64,000 nucleotides of DNA from an uncultured bacterium. Its GTDB lineage: Bacteria; Cyanobacteriota; Vampirovibrionia; Gastranaerophilales; Gastranaerophilaceae. A program made the position numbers and the translations under genes. How positions within the stretch are numbered: position 1 is the stretch's first letter; each line of letters opens with the position of its first letter. This document shows, one piece after another, positions 32,165 through 39,662 of this stretch. The DNA lies in NCBI GenBank assembly GCA_958366705.1, contig CATXCB010000009.1, forward strand, positions 1-64,000, read 5' to 3'. The notes below the pieces were generated by a model, which was given only the letters and a program-made list of their open reading frames with translations, was not told the DNA's origin and did no database searches.

Positions 32165-33559
32165 TTACTGGCATATAATATAATTCAATAATGTTCTTAA
32201 CCCTGCACCTGTAGCACCTTTACAGAATTCTTTCTGCGGTTTATCCAAAAATGCAGTTCCGGCGATATCAATATGTGCCCATTTTACGTCATCTGTTACA
32301 AATTCTTTTAAGAACATTCCAGCAGCAGATGCTCCGCCGTTTCTTGTACCGGTATTTTTCATGTCTGCAACATCGCTGTTCATGTTATCTCTGTATTCTT
32401 GCCACATTGGCATTTGCCAGTATTTTTCTCCGGAGTATTTCCCTGTATCAATGATATTTTTTACAAATTCATCATCATTTCCCATGATTCCTGACGCTGC
32501 AGAGCCCAGTGCAACCATACAAGCACCTGTCAGTGTCGCAATATCAATAACTTCATCTACTCCAAGTTCACATGCATAGCATAATGCATCTGCCAGAGTT
32601 AAACGACCTTCAGCATCAGTATTGTCAACTTCAATAGTTTTTCCGTTTTTGGCAGTTAAGATATCTCCAGGTTTGTAAGAAGAGCCGGATGGCATGTTTT
32701 CGCAAGCTGCGATAATACCGTGAACTTCAACTTCTGGACGAAGTTTATTTAATGCTTTCATAATTCCAAGAACGCATGCAGCACCTGACATATCATCTTT
32801 CATTGTAAGCATTGATGATGGTGGTTTTATATCCAGACCGCCGCTGTCAAAGCAAATTCCTTTACCAATAATGGCAATACGTTTTTTAGGATTTTCAGGA
32901 ATATATTTCATGTGAATAAATTTTGGAGGTTGCGTGCTTCCTTGGCCGACAGCAAGATAAGCTCCCATTCCAAGTTCTCTGATTTTTTCTTCATCAAATA
33001 CTTCAGTATCTATTCCGTCTAAATTTTGTGCGATTTCAGCCAGTTTTGTCGGAGTCGCAAATGCAGCAGGTTCATTAGCTAAATTTCTTGTTAATTTCAT
33101 TGATTCTGCAACAATTTTTGCTGTTTCTATATCCTTTGAAACATTAGAAAGGTACATCTCTGCAATCCGATGTTCTTTTTTTGTTTTGTATTTATCAAAA
33201 TGATAGTTGGCTATAGATGTTCCCATGACTGTTGGAATTCCAAAACCATAGTCGGTTGTAAAATCGAATGCGATAGTTTTAGCTTTTAGTTCAATACATT
33301 TTTTCACAGCTTTAGCAACATTTTCACGAATAACATTGTTATCCATTTTTTGTTCTTCTCCCAGACCGAGTGCTAAAATTTGTGTTGCAGGATATTCATT
33401 CTGCGTATGTATTACAAACATTTGACCTGCCTTACCTTCAAATGTTTCAGGGGCGAACTTGTTCACCAGCGGGTTTGAAGTTTCATGACCTTCAAATTTA
33501 TTAATGATTAATACATCACACAGTACATCCTTTGTGTTGTCTACAATTTTAATCTCCAT
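32165..33559 (-). CDS. pepA: Leucyl aminopeptidase (M17)
   Basis: This encodes a 464-aa M17 metallopeptidase that removes N-terminal residues from peptides in the cytoplasm. The C-terminal catalytic domain has the signature NTDAEGRLTLADAL, the metal ligands in GKGICFDSGGLDIKP and MKDDMSGAACVLG, and the HIDIAGTAF ending. The N-terminal 150 residues form the variable macro-like domain. Length is normal. GGAGAG precedes the ATG. Confidence 0.95.
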   Translation of the reverse strand: MEIKIVDNTKDVLCDVLIINKFEGHETSNPLVNKFAPETFEGKAGQMFVIHTQNEYPATQILALGLGEEQKMDNNVIRENVAKAVKKCIELKAKTIAFDFTTDYGFGIPTVMGTSIANYHFDKYKTKKEHRIAEMYLSNVSKDIETAKIVAESMKLTRNLANEPAAFATPTKLAEIAQNLDGIDTEVFDEEKIRELGMGAYLAVGQGSTQPPKFIHMKYIPENPKKRIAIIGKGICFDSGGLDIKPPSSMLTMKDDMSGAACVLGIMKALNKLRPEVEVHGIIAACENMPSGSSYKPGDILTAKNGKTIEVDNTDAEGRLTLADALCYACELGVDEVIDIATLTGACMVALGSAASGIMGNDDEFVKNIIDTGKYSGEKYWQMPMWQEYRDNMNSDVADMKNTGTRNGGASAAGMFLKEFVTDDVKWAHIDIAGTAFLDKPQKEFCKGATGAGLRTLLNYIICQ

Positions 33560-33628
33560 AATTCTCTCCTTTTTTCAGGATAATTATAGCACTAATTTGA
33601 AATTATAAAACAGGTCAAATGGTGTAGA

Positions 33629-34822
33629 CTATTTTTTTTGCATCTGTGTTAATTCTTTAATTGCATAAGAACGTAAATCGTATGCCTGAGTGTTATCGGG
33701 GTTCATTTTGATGACAATATTTAAATCGTCGATTGCAACAAGGTACAGTTTTAGTTTGCAAAATATCATTGCTCTTGTTAAATATTTTTCTGCATCTTTG
33801 TTATCTAATTCTATTGCTTTATTTAAATCCTGTTCTGCTTTTTTTAAATCACCATCAGTTTCGCATAGTAAAGCTCCTCTGTCTGCATAATATTCTGCGT
33901 TATCAGGATTTATTTCAATAGCTTTTGTGTAATCATCTATTGCAGCTACAAAGTGGTCTAATTTAACTTCTGCAATCGCTCTGTCATAATAGGCAAGGTC
34001 ATTTTTAGGATTTACTTCTATTTCTTTTGTAAAATCTAAAATTGCATCTTCATATTGTTTTAGCCCAAGTTTGGCTAAACCTCTATTATAATAAGCTTTT
34101 TGGAAGTTTTTGTTTAGTTCGATAACTTTGGTATAATCTTTAATTGCTCCATTAAAATCTTTAAGATAGTATTTAGCCACTCCTCTGTTATTGTATGCAT
34201 CTACATTGTTAGAATCGATTTCTATAACTTTAGAGTAGTCTTCTATAGCGCCTTTGTAATCATTTTTATAGCGTTTTGCAATACCTCTGTTGTAGTAAGC
34301 AAATTCATTTTTACTATCAAGTTCAATAGCTTTTGTAAAATCTTCAATTGCTTCGTCGTATTTATTTAGAAGTACTTTTGTCGTTCCTCTGTTTAGGTAT
34401 GCCTTTATGTTATTTGGATTTAGTTCCAATTCTTTTGTGTAATCTTCAATTACTTCGCCATAGGCTTTTAAGTTTGATTTTGCAATACCTCTGTTGTAGT
34501 AGTTGTTTTCTCTATTAGGATCAATTTCTAACGCTTTAGTATAATCTTTAATTGCATCTTTGTAGTGTCCTGATAAGTATTTGGCATTTCCTCTTTTAGT
34601 ATAGGTTTCAGCATTACGGGGGTTCAATTCAATAGCTTTTGTATAATATTCAATTGCGGTGTCATACTGTTTTGATTCAAAACTATTTGCCGCTACTTCA
34701 AGATAAGAAGCTTCTTTTTTTTGTTTTCTTGTTGTTTTAGCTGCAACTATCGGAGTAAAACATGCTGCTTCTCCGATAAAAATGCTTATTGCTAATGCTG
34801 TTATAAAAATTTTCCTTTTCAT
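33629..34822 (-). CDS. Secreted TPR protein
   Basis: This encodes a 397-aa protein with a signal peptide (MKRKIFITALAISIFIGEAA, cleavage likely near VAA-K) followed by ten full tetratricopeptide repeats of 34 residues (pattern AYYNRGIAKxxLxxYxxAIxDYTKAIExxP) and a partial eleventh. TPR solenoids bind protein partners; here it would act in the periplasm or on the surface. The start at 34822 is chosen for the signal peptide; an upstream frame from 34891 is not supported. Repeats are very similar to one another. Confidence 0.85.
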   Translation of the reverse strand: MKRKIFITALAISIFIGEAACFTPIVAAKTTRKQKKEASYLEVAANSFESKQYDTAIEYYTKAIELNPRNAETYTKRGNAKYLSGHYKDAIKDYTKALEIDPNRENNYYNRGIAKSNLKAYGEVIEDYTKELELNPNNIKAYLNRGTTKVLLNKYDEAIEDFTKAIELDSKNEFAYYNRGIAKRYKNDYKGAIEDYSKVIEIDSNNVDAYNNRGVAKYYLKDFNGAIKDYTKVIELNKNFQKAYYNRGLAKLGLKQYEDAILDFTKEIEVNPKNDLAYYDRAIAEVKLDHFVAAIDDYTKAIEINPDNAEYYADRGALLCETDGDLKKAEQDLNKAIELDNKDAEKYLTRAMIFCKLKLYLVAIDDLNIVIKMNPDNTQAYDLRSYAIKELTQMQKK

Positions 34823-34957
34823 AATAATTCCGAATTTGCAAATTATATGCCGTAAATCATAATTACTCTTTTGTGTGGAGCAAAATTTCAAGCTCTTGCA
34901 ATTATTGGATTATATTATAAATATATTTGGAAGTCAAATTAAGGGTATTTATACTAT

Positions 34958-34989
34958 AAAAGGCTTCTGGTTTTATGCGGAAGCCTTTT
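34958..34989 (-). terminator. Terminator of rhodanese gene
   Basis: AAAAGGCTTC/GAAGCCTTTT with a 12-base loop ends in TTTTA on the minus strand, eight bases beyond the rhodanese stop codon. Confidence 0.75.
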
Positions 34990-34997
34990 CTGTTAAA

Positions 34998-35384
34998 TTA
35001 ATCTGTTGTTGTCGCAAATCTAAAATCTTCAGTCCAAACTTTAAAACCTCCTTCTAAGAGCATTACAGGGTAGCCGTAGTCGGCCAGGATTAAACAGGCG
35101 TTATCTCCAAGGTGACATTGCTGGTTATAGCAGTATACGATAGTTATTTCGTCTTTGGAAAGTTTTTCAAGATTTTGGTCAAGATTTTCTTTTGGGATGG
35201 ATATTGCACCTGGAATGTGCGCTATATTGTAATCAGCTTCGCTTCGAACATCTACAACTTTAATTCCGCCTTTTTCCATGAAATTTTTTAGCTCAACAGG
35301 CCCAAGTGTATATGCAAGTCTATTAATAAAGTATTCTTTTGCATGTTTTGTGTCAATTCGTCTTTCTTTAATTTCTTTACTCAT
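34998..35384 (-). CDS. Rhodanese-domain protein
   Basis: This encodes a 128-aa single-domain rhodanese. It has the fold motifs VKVVDVRSEADYNIAHIPGAISIP and the active-site loop beginning at Cys85 (IVYCYNQQCHLG), with a second cysteine at 90, then LEGGFKVWTEDF. Such proteins transfer sulfane sulfur or regulate by cysteine persulfide. AAAGGATA precedes the ATG. No partner gene identifies the acceptor. Confidence 0.9.
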   Translation of the reverse strand: MSKEIKERRIDTKHAKEYFINRLAYTLGPVELKNFMEKGGIKVVDVRSEADYNIAHIPGAISIPKENLDQNLEKLSKDEITIVYCYNQQCHLGDNACLILADYGYPVMLLEGGFKVWTEDFRFATTTD

Positions 35385-35513
35385 AAAATATATCCTTTCT
35401 TTTGTTACAAAGAAAGGATATATCGAAGTTTTAAAAAAAACTTTAGCAATTGGGGTAATTGCCTAAGTTATAAAGTGGGGTAAATGAAAAGAGTTAAGTT
35501 TTTTTAGGTGCCA

Positions 35514-35807
35514 CTATGCCATATAAGGTAAGTGGATGTAATTTGATTCGGTTTGGGCTGCACGTCTTTTAGGAGTGCATAGTATATTATAAGCCTTAAC
35601 AATATTGTAGCCTATTGCTTTTAGTGGATTTGATTGAACAGAATCCGCTTTTTGAGTGATAAATAAATCTTTTTCAAAATTTATTTTAGCGTTAGGGTTT
35701 TTGTCTAATGACATTAAGCCAACTTTTGAGTTTATATTATTTAGATTGCCTTCTTTGAAAGCGATATTTCTTTTTGTATTTAAATTTACTGGATTTATAG
35801 TAAGCAT
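35514..35807 (-). CDS. Small protein of unknown function with N-terminal NIAFKEG motif
   Basis: This encodes a 97-aa protein without signal peptide. Its start, MLTINPVNLNTKRNIAFKEG, resembles other unknown proteins in this window, such as those at 11974 and 62193. The C-terminal half contains ALGYN-like KAIGYNIVKAYNILCTPKRR. AAGGAGG precedes the ATG, and a consensus promoter with an inverted repeat in the leader lies upstream, so it is very likely expressed. Function is unknown. Confidence 0.7.
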   Translation of the reverse strand: MLTINPVNLNTKRNIAFKEGNLNNINSKVGLMSLDKNPNAKINFEKDLFITQKADSVQSNPLKAIGYNIVKAYNILCTPKRRAAQTESNYIHLPYMA

Positions 35808-35830
35808 TTCATGCCTCCTTTTCTGTTATT

Positions 35831-35849
35831 AAGTGTTCAATTAACACTT
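35831..35849 (-). promoter_or_regulatory. Inverted repeat in leader of the 97-aa gene
   Basis: The perfect AAGTGTT-CAATT-AACACTT lies between the transcription start and the ribosome binding site. The half-site recurs as AACACTTTC at 35855. It could be an operator or an RNA hairpin controlling translation. Confidence 0.55.
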
Positions 35850-35863
35850 CATCTAACACTTTC

Positions 35864-35892
35864 ACTATAAACTATAAAATTTTGTTTGTCAA
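35864..35892 (-). promoter_or_regulatory. Consensus promoter of the 97-aa gene
   Basis: On the minus strand a perfect TTGACA (35887-35892), a 17-base spacer and TATAGT (35864-35869) form a strong sigma-70-type promoter with start near 35857. Confidence 0.8.
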
Positions 35893-36103
35893 CCCCTATT
35901 GTGAAGTTTTGTAAAAGTGTGGGAAAGGCTCATGGTTTGCGCGTTTAAGGATAAAGTGGCAAAAGTACACTTATTAGTGGGTTTATAAGATTTTTTATTC
36001 AGGTATTAATTCTTCAGCAGGATAATATTTATTGAAATATTAATAGCCGGATGGATAAATATATTGCCTTGTTGGCTAATTGTTATAAATGTATAAATGA
36101 CGT
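35893..36103. other. Non-coding region upstream of the small RNA candidate
   Basis: No gene or clear motif is seen apart from the promoter of the small RNA candidate at its right end: TTGTTG (36069-36074), a 17-base spacer and TATAAA (36092-36097). Confidence 0.4.
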
Positions 36104-36177
36104 TTAATAATATAAAATCTTTTTCATACTTCCAGCTATTCTTAATTCCAACGAGAGCGAAAGCTCTCTTTTTTTTA
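36104..36177 (+). ncRNA. Candidate small RNA, copy A
   Basis: A predicted transcript of about 74 bases starts after the promoter at 36069-36097, contains the 38-bp repeat 36114-36151 (core CATACTTCCAGCTATTC) and ends at an intrinsic terminator GAGAGC-GAAA-GCTCTC with eight T's (36153-36176). The same 38 bases followed by a different terminator occur at 39440-39511 on the other strand. A conserved body with variable terminators is what two paralogous small RNAs would look like. The CTTCC core could pair with Shine-Dalgarno sequences. Confidence 0.5.
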
Positions 36178-36268
36178 CCGCCGAGCAGAGACTGGAGGTC
36201 TTGCGTTGAGCAAGACAGAAACGCCGTTTAAAGCGAGGCGGTAAAGTGAGAGTAGAGGTTGGAACAAC
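36146..36268. repeat. Nested inverted repeats, locally GC-rich
   Basis: Outer arms TTCCAAC (36146-36152) and GTTGGAA (36262-36268), then CTCTC/GAGAG, TTACCGCC/GGCGGTAA, and the inner hairpin GTCTTGC-GTTGA-GCAAGAC nest around one centre. The block is richer in G and C than its surroundings and overlaps the terminator of the small RNA candidate. It may be a decayed mobile element or a structured RNA. Confidence 0.45.
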
Positions 36269-36319
36269 GTCTGTCAGGATTGCTTGTGAATGTTGAGTGA
36301 ATAAAAAAGTAGTGAGACT

Positions 36320-36346
36320 GTCATTCTGAGTGAAACGAAGAATCTC
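36320..36346. repeat. GTCATTCTGA..AGAATCTC dispersed repeat
   Basis: GTCATTCTGAGTGAAACGAAGAATCTC is an imperfect palindrome (given here as GTCATTC...GAATCTC in structure) related to those at 39397 and 47776. Such ATTCTGA/GAATCT repeats are widespread in bacterial intergenic DNA. Confidence 0.5.
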
Positions 36347-36477
36347 ATTAGTTTTCCTTGCTCTCTTATTTTTTGTCTGGCCATATAGTAATAATATCTC
36401 TTGAACTGTGTTTTTATTGCATATTTGCGCTATTGCAAATATTTATAAAGAAAAGATAAAGATTGTAAATGATACAC

Positions 36478-36506
36478 TTGATTTCAATCTGTCTTTACAG
36501 TAAAAT
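36478..36506 (+). promoter_or_regulatory. Promoter of adhE
   Basis: TTGATT (36478-36483), a 17-base spacer and TAAAAT (36501-36506) place the start near 36513, on top of the Rex-like operator. An 8-bp inverted repeat ATATTTGC/GCAAATAT lies further upstream (36421-36442). Confidence 0.65.
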
Positions 36507-36510
36507 GTAA

Positions 36511-36528
36511 TTGTGATAAATTTCACAA
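36511..36528 (+). promoter_or_regulatory. Rex-like operator of adhE
   Basis: TTGTGATAAATTTCACAA is an 18-bp palindrome that agrees at all but one position with the Rex consensus TTGTGAA-N4-TTCACAA. It overlaps the predicted adhE start site, so binding would repress; Rex is known to control adhE according to the NADH/NAD+ ratio in Firmicutes. A Crp/Fnr-type protein is the alternative (TGTGA-N6-TCACA). Confidence 0.75.
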
Positions 36529-36585
36529 ATTATACATAGAATATTATTAATAGTAAAATGCTGTGTTATAAAAAGGAGAAAAAAT

Positions 36586-39273
36586 ATGACAACAAAAAGC
36601 AAAAAGACTGTTGAAAAACTGGAAGAGACTTTAAATGCTAAGTCTGGTCTTGTTGACAACGCTGAACAATTAGAATTACTAATTGAAAGAGTAAAAAAAG
36701 CTCAAAAACTTTATGCAACTTTCTCTCAAGAACAAGTTGACAAAATTTTTAAAGCTGCTGCAACTGCAGCAGACAAAGCTCGTATTCCTCTTGCAAGAAT
36801 GGCTGTTGAAGAAACAGGCATGGGTATTTTAGAAGATAAAATTATTAAAAACCATTTTGCATCAGAATACATTTACAACAAACATAAAAATGCTAAAACT
36901 TGCGGTATCATAAAAGAAGATAAAGCTAATGGTATTAAAACAGTTGCAGAACCTTTGGGTATTGTAGCAGGTATTGTACCAACAACTAACCCGACTTCAA
37001 CTGCAATTTTCAAATCATTGATTGCATTAAAAACAAGAAACGCAATTATCTTCTCGCCACACCCTAGAGCTACAAAATGTACTATTGCAGCTGCAAGAAT
37101 TGTTTTAGAAGCTGCAGTTAAAGCTGGTGCTCCGGAAGATATTATCGGATGGATTGATATCCCTTCAATTGATTTATCAAATCAGTTGATGAAACACCCT
37201 GACATTGCTTGTATTTTAGCTACAGGTGGTCCGGGCATGGTTAAAGCTGCATATTCATCAGGTAACCCTGCATTAGGTGTTGGACCTGGTAATGCTGCTG
37301 CTGTTATTGATGAAACTGCGGATATTAAAATGGCTGTTTCTTCAATTCTTATGTCAAAAACTTTCGATAACGGTATGATTTGTGCTTCAGAACAATCTGT
37401 TGTTGTTGTTGATAGTATTTATGAAGAAGTTAAAAAAGAATTTGTTTATAGAGGTGCATATTTAATCAATGAAGCTGAAGAAAAGAAAATGATTGATCTT
37501 CCGTTTATTGATCCAAAACGTGGTACAGCTCATCCTGACATTGTTGGTCAAAGTGCACATAGAATTGCAGAATTATCAGGTTTTGAAGTTCCTGAAACTG
37601 CAAAAATCTTGTTGGCTGAAAGACCATCTGTTGATTGGAATGATCCGTTCTCAAGAGAAAAATTGTCTCCTGTATTGACTATGTATAGAGCAAAAGATTT
37701 TGAAGAAGCAACAGAAATGACTTATGAATTAGTATCAAAAGGCGGTGCAGGACACTCAGCTGACCTTTATACAGATACACGTAGTCAAGAAAGAGTTAAC
37801 AAATTTGCAGAAAAAATGCCTGCATGCCGTGTAATGATTAACTCTCCATCTGCTCAAGGTGGTATCGGTGATTTGTTTAACTTTAAATTAGAACCATCAC
37901 TTTCACTTGGTTGCGGTTCTTGGGGTAAAAACGCAGTATCCGGTAACATCGGAGTAGAAAACTTATTGAACTACAAAACAGTTGCTGAAAGGAGAGAAAA
38001 CATGTTATGGTTTAAGGTTCCTCAAAAAATCTACTTTAAACGTGGTGCTATTGATTTAGCTCTTCGTGAACTACAAGGTAAAAAACGTGCCTTTATTGTA
38101 ACAGATAGATTCTTATTCAATTCAGGTGCTGTTTATAATATTACAAATGTATTGGACGAAATCGGTATTGATTATCAAATCTTCTTTGATGTAAAACCGG
38201 ATCCTACATTATCAACAATTAATCAAGCTATGGAAATGATTAGACCTTACGAACCGGATGTAATTATTTCTTTAGGCGGCGGTTCTCCTATGGATGCTGC
38301 TAAAATTATGTGGTTAATGTATGAACAACCAGATACAAACTTTGAAGATATCTCTATGAGATTTATGGATATCAGAAAAAGAATTTGTTCTATTCCTGAA
38401 TTGGGTAAAAAAGCTACTATGGTTGCTATCCCTACAACTTCAGGTACAGGTTCAGAAGTTACTCCATTTGCAATTATTACAGATGATGAATCTCAGGTAA
38501 AATATGCAATTGCAGATTACGCATTAACTCCAAATATGGCGATTGTTGACCCTAACTTTGTTGATGGTATGCCAAAAGGTTTAACTTCAGCATCAGGTAT
38601 TGACGCATTAGTTCATGCAATCGAAGCTTATGTATCTTGTATGGCTACAAACTTTACAAATTCAAATGCTTTGGAAGCAACTAAATTAGTATTTAGATAC
38701 TTAGAAAGATCATACAATGAAGGTGCTAATGATCCTATGGCTAGAGAAAAAATGCACTATGCTGCTACAATTGCAGGTATGGCATTTGCTAACTCATTCT
38801 TAGGATTATGTCACTCTATGGCACACAAATTAGGTGCTATGTTCCATGTACCTCACGGTGTAGCTAACGCATTGTTAATCAGACAGGTAATCAAATACAA
38901 TGCTGTTGATTGTCCTAAGAAACAAGCAATCTTCCCTCAATACAAATTCCCTAACGCAAAAGCTAAATACGGTCAAATTGCTGACGAATTAGGCTTAGGC
39001 GGTAAGAATGATGATGAAAAGGTTGAATTGTTAATCAATGAAATCGATAGATTGATGAAAGCTATAAATCTTCCAAATTCAATCAAAGATTTCGGTATTG
39101 AAGAAAAAGACTTCTACGAAAAATTGGATGAAATGGTTGAATTGGCATTTGACGATCAATGTACAGGTGCTAACCCTGCATACCCAATAATGACAGATAT
39201 TAAACAAATTTATATCGATGCATTTGAAGGTGTTGTTAGAGATTACTACCCTACAGCAAAAAAATCAAAATAA
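36586..39273 (+). CDS. adhE: Bifunctional acetaldehyde-CoA/alcohol dehydrogenase
   Basis: This encodes an 895-aa AdhE that turns acetyl-CoA into acetaldehyde and ethanol, reoxidising two NADH. Residues about 15-450 are the aldehyde dehydrogenase domain (GIVPTTNPTSTAIFK, catalytic Cys in DNGMICASEQS); residues about 470-890 are the iron-dependent alcohol dehydrogenase domain with SLGGGSPMDAAKIM and the metal-binding histidines in GLCHSMAHKLGAMFHVPHG. Length is normal, and such proteins form spirosomes. AAAGGAG precedes the ATG. A Rex-like site overlaps its promoter and a strong terminator follows. Confidence 0.97.
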   Translation: MTTKSKKTVEKLEETLNAKSGLVDNAEQLELLIERVKKAQKLYATFSQEQVDKIFKAAATAADKARIPLARMAVEETGMGILEDKIIKNHFASEYIYNKHKNAKTCGIIKEDKANGIKTVAEPLGIVAGIVPTTNPTSTAIFKSLIALKTRNAIIFSPHPRATKCTIAAARIVLEAAVKAGAPEDIIGWIDIPSIDLSNQLMKHPDIACILATGGPGMVKAAYSSGNPALGVGPGNAAAVIDETADIKMAVSSILMSKTFDNGMICASEQSVVVVDSIYEEVKKEFVYRGAYLINEAEEKKMIDLPFIDPKRGTAHPDIVGQSAHRIAELSGFEVPETAKILLAERPSVDWNDPFSREKLSPVLTMYRAKDFEEATEMTYELVSKGGAGHSADLYTDTRSQERVNKFAEKMPACRVMINSPSAQGGIGDLFNFKLEPSLSLGCGSWGKNAVSGNIGVENLLNYKTVAERRENMLWFKVPQKIYFKRGAIDLALRELQGKKRAFIVTDRFLFNSGAVYNITNVLDEIGIDYQIFFDVKPDPTLSTINQAMEMIRPYEPDVIISLGGGSPMDAAKIMWLMYEQPDTNFEDISMRFMDIRKRICSIPELGKKATMVAIPTTSGTGSEVTPFAIITDDESQVKYAIADYALTPNMAIVDPNFVDGMPKGLTSASGIDALVHAIEAYVSCMATNFTNSNALEATKLVFRYLERSYNEGANDPMAREKMHYAATIAGMAFANSFLGLCHSMAHKLGAMFHVPHGVANALLIRQVIKYNAVDCPKKQAIFPQYKFPNAKAKYGQIADELGLGGKNDDEKVELLINEIDRLMKAINLPNSIKDFGIEEKDFYEKLDEMVELAFDDQCTGANPAYPIMTDIKQIYIDAFEGVVRDYYPTAKKSK

Positions 39274-39292
39274 ATTGATTGAATCATTAAGT

Positions 39293-39328
39293 AAAAGGCG
39301 CGGCAGATAAAATCTGCCGCGCCTTTTT
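39293..39328 (+). terminator. Terminator of adhE
   Basis: A perfect 16-bp stem with core GGCGCGGCAGAT/ATCTGCCGCGCC and loop AAA ends in TTTTT. Confidence 0.92.
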
Positions 39329-39396
39329 GGTTATCAATTAAATAAAATAAATAATATTTGCCATGCTGGACTTTCTTAAGTTCTTAGAAATTTAAC

Positions 39397-39423
39397 AGAT
39401 TCCGAAACAAGTTCGGAATGACA
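39397..39423. repeat. ATTCCGAA..TTCGGAAT dispersed palindrome
   Basis: ATTCCGAA (39399-39406) and TTCGGAAT (39412-39419) form an 8-bp stem flanked by AG and GACA. On the minus strand it reads GTCATTCCGAACTTG.., matching the GTCATTC element after the other 38-bp repeat copy (36320). Confidence 0.6.
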
Positions 39424-39439
39424 TTATGATTGTAAATAT

Positions 39440-39511
39440 AAAAAAAAAGAGTCTGGTAACAGACTCTTGGAATTAAGAATAGCTGGAAGTATGAAAAAGA
39501 TTTTTATTTAT
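39440..39511 (-). ncRNA. Candidate small RNA, copy B
   Basis: On the minus strand the 38-bp repeat (39467-39504, identical to 36114-36151) runs into the hairpin AAGAGTCTG-TTAC-CAGACTCTT (39447-39468) and a long T-run, an intrinsic terminator different in sequence from that of copy A. A weak promoter, TTGTTT (39541-39546), 17 bases, TTAAAT (39518-39523), predicts a start near 39511 and a transcript of about 72 bases, matching copy A. It ends facing the 3' end of adhE. Confidence 0.5.
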
Positions 39512-39607
39512 AAAATAATTTAAATAAATAAGTGTTAATAAAACAATTGCATAGATGGGTAATATTTTTATATTTTCGCAATTGTTTTTGTTTTCTTAAT
39601 CGGAAAA

Positions 39608-39634
39608 AGCCCTATTTATATTATAAATAGAGCT
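39608..39634 (-). terminator. Terminator of the 1035-aa gene
   Basis: AGC-C-CTATTTATA pairs with TATAAATAG-A-GCT around one base, giving an A/T-rich stem followed on the minus strand by TTTTTCC, 28 bases after the stop codon. A second stem AACAATTGC/GCAATTGTT (39543-39587) lies beyond, near the copy-B promoter. Confidence 0.6.
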
Positions 39635-39662
39635 GTAAAAACTATTATTTGTTATAATTTAG

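Noticed and set aside
36114..39504. The 38-bp inverted repeats as ends of a composite transposon carrying adhE
   Set aside because: There is no transposase, the interval has a normal chromosomal gene with its own promoter and terminator, and each repeat leads directly into a terminator, which fits RNA genes better.
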